Below, piece after piece: positions 61,601-64,000 of a stretch of DNA of 64,000 bases; the first letter of the stretch is position 1, and every line of letters begins with the position of its first letter. The stretch is from contig CM069449.1 in NCBI GenBank assembly GCA_035610835.1, forward strand, positions 13,278,531 through 13,342,530. The letters run 5' to 3'. The position numbers and the translations under genes are program-made. Source of the stretch: Ophiura sarsii (Eukaryota > Echinodermata > Ophiuroidea > Amphilepidida > Ophiuridae). The notes under the pieces were generated by a model. That model saw only the letters and a list, made by a program, of their open reading frames with translations, was not told the origin of the DNA and ran no database searches.

Positions 61601-63296
61601 AGCGCTCAGATATGTAGCATTATTATTAGACAGATCCCATCCGTATGTTAAAGTTTTTAAAAGTGAAGCGTTCAGACAAAATCGGCTTTAGAAAGAAAAC
61701 CAAAAATCTGTATGGACGTCACATGACAAAACAGTTACGAGATATCCACATCTCTGTTTCATGTATTGATATTTTCGATTTATGCAAAGATTTCCTGCGT
61801 GAATACGTACATCGACCTGTTGCTGATGAGGTGGTTTTAGTACCGATGACGTCACAATATTGGGTATGGCTATTCCATCAGCACTTTCGACACAGACGAC
61901 TGGGCGCGAGGTTCAAATTATCACGGGTTGGGGTTATGCGGTTTAAATTCGTTATTTTTAGTATTGTAGTTATGTATTCCATTAAACTGGTCAATATATA
62001 CACCTGGAAGAAAGTATCGCACCACTGCTTTTTTGCTGAAAAGTGCAAATGTGGCCACAAATTTTGCCACCATGGTGTGATATTAAGGATAAGTTTGTTT
62101 GCGTAACCTGTCCAACGAAATGTTATGCAATAAAAGAGCCACATTTTACTTTGTGACGTAATCGATGTAATGTTTTTCAGGGCCAAGGGGAAAATGCATG
62201 TTTTGTCCAAAAACATGCATGAAACAAGTTTGGGTATAACACGAGATACATGACATGTTTTTTTAAAATTACGTGATGGGAAAAGCTGGTATGGTATGGG
62301 AACAGGAATGGCAGGTACTTACGTGTAGATATCAAATGGCTCCTTTGGTTCCGTTTGAGTCTTCGCCCACGTCTCGGGAGGCAGATGTGTACATGTACCG
62401 GAAGTGACGTCATCTGACACTTGTGATGACGCAGATCTCTTATTTATGGCAAGACCAAGATCGCCGATCTATGAATGAATGAGAATGACGAGAGTTTTGG
62501 TTAATGTTTTTGCAATGTACTTACGCCTACCACTTTCAAAATTCAATCCTCACAAGTGAAGTATAGGCTATGACAGGGATGGTACGTGCCATATGAGCGA
62601 CACTTTAAGAGGGGCGTCACTGAGCGGGTTTTTTAAATGAAGGATACTAGCGGGCATCCGCGCTTCGCGCGGACCCGCTAGAAGATTTCACGGGGAGGTA
62701 AGTAAACAAAGCGTAAGCAAATTTGATACAATATCAAGAACATGTCCTACATGTATACATAATCCAGACGGGCCCTAAATAATCCGAATATCGCAGGTGC
62801 TTTTGATAATCCAGGTATACATGTGCCTTAAAGTAGGTACCTTTGTCTTTCCCGATACCTATGGAGGCCTCCCATGTGACCTGAAATGCAGGTACCCGTT
62901 GTCCCATTATATCCAGGGACCCCATAGGCCTAAGCCCTACCCCTAATCCAGTTACCACAGGTGCCCTTACTGGCACCGGATACCACATAATCCAGGTACT
63001 GCAGTGTGCCGTTATATCGAGATACCCAGGTGCCTTACTGTATCATTCAATACTGAGATTCTGTGGCTCATCAATGATACCCATGATCCGTACGAGGTAC
63101 GGTGACAAGATGGCGCGCAACATCTTCTCGGCTTCTTGACGGACGTTTTCGGAAACTCTGATACCCAGGTGCCTTACTGTATCATTCAATACTGAGATTC
63201 TGTGGCTCATCAATGATACCCATGATCCGTACGAGGTACGGTGACAAGATGGCGCGCAACATCTTCTCGGCTTCTTGACGGACGTTTTCGGAAACT
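54731..63296 (-). CDS. RIPK-like kinase fused to NHL repeats (5' end outside window)
   Basis: Minus-strand exons, 5' to 3': 63193-63296 (and/or 63054-63157), 62323-62468, 61352-61404, 60608-60754, 58226-58321, 56580-56757, 54731-55623. The first carries the alpha-C helix and beta-4, in style very like vertebrate RIPK2. The next carries a DLG in place of DFG and a PPE in place of APE, as in RIPK2. The next two give DIYTFGITLQEF and the C-lobe ending RPSFQ. A helical exon, a Ser/Ala/His-rich linker and a ~297-residue NHL domain follow. RIP kinases relay innate-immune and cell-death signals; NHL propellers bind protein or RNA, as in TRIM2/TRIM3 and Brat. A scaffold or sensor kinase is a fair inference. 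Gaps: no glycine loop or VAIK Lys (outside the window), no HRD exon found, and a phase break before 56757. Confidence 0.8.
55690..56570. other. Intron of the kinase-NHL gene
   Basis: It holds an AT microsatellite (55693-55711) and a ~22-base C-run at 56069-56091. The antisense frame at 56433-56636 is a shadow. Nothing else is recognised. Confidence 0.5.
56580..56757 (-). CDS. Kinase-NHL gene linker exon
   Basis: It encodes about 59 Ser-, Ala- and His-rich residues, presumably disordered, ending TLDTSLNDSGIG, a motif-like acidic end. An acceptor (GATGCAG) lies at 56758-56759 and a GTAAGT donor after 56580. Its 3' phase matches the NHL exon; its 5' phase (0) does not match the preceding visible exon, which ends in phase 1. 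Confidence 0.75.
56760..58225. other. Intron, probably hiding one small exon
   Basis: The phase mismatch between the flanking exons requires an additional exon whose length leaves remainder 2 on division by 3, or an alternative splice site. I could not identify it. The 85-residue antisense frame at 56855 is part of a repeat-like segment and unsupported. Confidence 0.4.
58226..58321 (-). CDS. Kinase-NHL gene exon: post-kinase helix
   Basis: The 96-nt exon, with TTTCCAG acceptor and GTCAGT donor, encodes a charged helix beginning EIQKRVSSLYKQNFKERIH. It follows the kinase C-lobe directly, as the C-terminal helix of RIP kinases does. Other frames contain stops. Confidence 0.75.
58375..60566. 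repeat. 19-bp minisatellite filling one intron
   Basis: About 115 copies of GGAGGCAGGAGAGTTATAT and variants (GGAGACAGG.., TGAAGGCAGG.., ..AGAGCTATAG) fill nearly the whole 2.29-kb intron 58322-60607. The left third is older and more variable; from about 59500 the units are uniform. A 342-bp (18-unit) higher-order repeat is visible, for example 59857 and 60199. Open frames across it arise because 57 bp (3 units) is a multiple of three. Confidence 0.95.
60608..60754 (-). CDS. Kinase-NHL gene exon: kinase C-lobe end
   Basis: The 147-nt exon encodes SMISQWVQGGHRPD, then IVSIMNECCRLQPKDRPSFQ, the terminal subdomain XI signature with the invariant Arg. QGHRP is also the RIPK2 spelling at this point. 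The acceptor TTTTAG and donor GTGAGA are canonical. Confidence 0.85.
60780..61351. other. Intron
   Basis: No repeat family or RNA recognised. Confidence 0.4.
61352..61404 (-). CDS. Kinase-NHL gene exon: kinase subdomain IX
   Basis: The 53-nt exon encodes FGITLQEFLSGKDPWPE, the helix-F segment that follows DIYT in the previous exon. It has a CCACAG acceptor and GTAAGT donor. Both phases match the neighbours. Confidence 0.85.
61405..62322. other. Intron with an antisense open frame
   Basis: A 153-residue plus-strand frame at 61645-62106 lies opposite this intron. It is basic, has two Cys-rich spots (CKCGHKFCHHG) and matches no family I know. Without splice or promoter support I do not call it a gene. 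Confidence 0.35.
62323..62468 (-). CDS. Kinase-NHL gene exon: activation segment
   Basis: It encodes IGDLGLAINKRSASSQVSDD and, further on, THLPPETW and EPFDIYT. The Mg-binding Asp is kept although Phe of DFG is Leu. The Ser-rich loop offers phosphorylation sites. The 146-nt exon starts in phase 0 after a CATAG acceptor and ends before GTAAGT. Confidence 0.85.
62648..62681. repeat. GC-rich hairpin
   Basis: CTAGCGGG..CCGCGCTTCGCGCGG..CCCGCTAG folds into a short, very stable stem-loop in an intron of the kinase-NHL gene. Confidence 0.6.
63054..63157 (-). CDS. Kinase-NHL gene alpha-C exon, downstream copy
   Basis: It has the same coding content as the upstream copy. Its acceptor is the AG of GGTATCAG made at the duplication junction, with a poorer pyrimidine tract. 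Joining both copies in series would break the frame, so at most one is likely used. Confidence 0.45.
63193..63296 (-). CDS. Kinase-NHL gene alpha-C exon, upstream copy
   Basis: It encodes VSENVRQEAEKMLRAILSPY, then LVRIMGIIDEPQNLS: the alpha-C helix with the conserved Glu and the beta-4 strand with the EP pair seen in RIPK2. The acceptor is ATATTCAG. The donor is placed at CTCA|GTATTG because the frame stops at TGA seven bases later; this donor is not strong. Confidence 0.7.
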
Positions 63297-63329
63297 CTGA
63301 ATATAATTTAAGGGAAAAAACCCGTTTAA

Positions 63330-63553
63330 CACTTTCCACACGGCTATTGGTTTTAGCATATACCAAAATGATTTTTCAGAAAGGTCTATATCTCAAGGAT
63401 TACTGAACCAATACTAGGCATGCTTGTACTTATTGCAATGCATAGCTCATGGTGATTCTAAATATGGTAATGAAATTCAATAATTTTGACATTTTTGAAA
63501 CATTTTGTGAAATTTTGAACTGTCGTCTGCAGACGCCTGCCACATGGAAAGTG
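63330..63553. mobile_element. TTAA MITE, family copy 3
   Basis: CACTTTCCACACGGC and the inverse GCCACATGGAAAGTG are flanked by TTAA at 63326-63329 and 63554-63557. It is the cleanest of three copies and lies just upstream of the alpha-C exon. Confidence 0.85.
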
Positions 63554-63805
63554 TTAAGAAAGACCGAGCCGAGCTTCGATCCCTTGCTTATTTCTATCTA
63601 TGGAGTACAATCCTGCTACCACTGGTAAAGTCATACTGTGATTGAGGTGCATGAATACAATATCCTCTTTTTAAAGGTAGGTAGTTGGAGAAAAAAGAGG
63701 TGCAAGCAACAAAAAGTGTCACCAAAGGATACGTTGTGTCACATAGTAAATGAAGTAACAGTCAAATAGTGATAATCTTTGTGTCAAGGTTAACACTATG
63801 ACCCC

Positions 63806-64000
63806 GGGGGGGGGGGCACTGACATTTGAAAAGGGTATAGGTATGTGCCGCGCTGAAGACCCCCTTTTTCACCCTCTGCTGCTAGTTCTTATGACTCCCC
63901 TTTTGAGCCTGCATCAGTTCTTAAGACCCCATTTTTATTGAAAATCACAAAATTTTGCGTTCCAAAGCACCAATTTTGTGTTCCAAAGCCCCAATTTTTC
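63806..64000. mobile_element. G-run-ended element, inverted copy, truncated by window end
   Basis: From the G-run and GCACTGACATTTG onward it is the reverse complement of 13850-14100, sharing GTGCCGCGCTGAAGAC and CCTCTGCTGCTAG. It continues past the window edge. Confidence 0.85.

Larger units (their letters stand above)
63021..63298. repeat. 139-bp tandem duplication spanning the alpha-C exon
   Basis: The segments 63021-63159 and 63160-63298 are essentially identical. Each holds the exon and its splice signals. 139 is not a multiple of three. Confidence 0.95.

Noticed and set aside
61645..62106. 153-residue plus frame opposite the kinase intron
   Set aside because: Longest non-repeat shadow frame, but no family resemblance, promoter or splice support; kept only as an intron note.

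Overview
This is 64 kb of a repeat-choked animal nuclear genome, about two-thirds AT, with spliceosomal introns, LINE and tRNA-SINE remnants, many short inverted-repeat DNA transposons, tandem arrays and one 100-N assembly gap (14702-14801). The protein families point to an invertebrate deuterostome, most likely an echinoderm or a close relative. That placement is an inference from the genes; no marker in the window fixes the species.

Only two genes are well supported. (1) On the plus strand, 43250-47627, a three-exon gene joins exactly in frame into a 116-residue protein: an N-terminal signal peptide, a short charged linker, and one complete cold-shock domain of strikingly bacterial CspA type. 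That predicts a secreted, single-domain nucleic-acid-binding protein. (2) On the minus strand, from the right edge down to 54731, a multi-exon gene encodes a receptor-interacting-protein-kinase-like (RIPK2-like) kinase domain, a helical segment, a Ser/Ala-rich linker and a C-terminal NHL-repeat domain. Its 5' end lies beyond the window, its catalytic-loop exon is not visible, and its alpha-C-helix exon is duplicated in tandem. A third, weaker candidate on the minus strand (13256-14297) has two exons: a coiled coil and a Ser-rich tail with an acidic end.

Layout: 1-4300 holds a 3.7 kb foldback element with two nested insertions. 5.8-9.1 kb is a tandem of host segments carrying two copies of a TA-inserting element. 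10-12 kb holds a motif-rich repeat, a TTAA MITE and a LINE 3' end. 13-15 kb holds the weak candidate gene, the N gap and a MITE. 16.4-17.7 kb is a ~100 bp tandem repeat, and 18-22 kb a satellite with a 1.73 kb higher-order duplication. 22.9-24.3 kb is more tandem and motif repeats. 24.3-30.9 kb is mostly unremarkable apart from a tRNA-like element and small tandem repeats. 30.9-33.7 kb has several MITEs and a G-rich element. 33.8-40.6 kb is a 6.7 kb element enclosing a hAT-like element that itself contains further insertions. 41-43 kb has a clean hAT-like copy and another TIR element. 43.2-47.6 kb is the cold-shock gene, 49-54 kb foldback MITEs and a tRNA-SINE, and 54.7-63.3 kb the kinase-NHL gene with a 19-bp minisatellite filling one intron.

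The strongest non-genic pattern is that several unrelated inverted-repeat elements each carry their own 13-18 bp motif, scattered in many copies and both orientations. Several insertions can be proven within the window because an uninterrupted paralogous site is also present.
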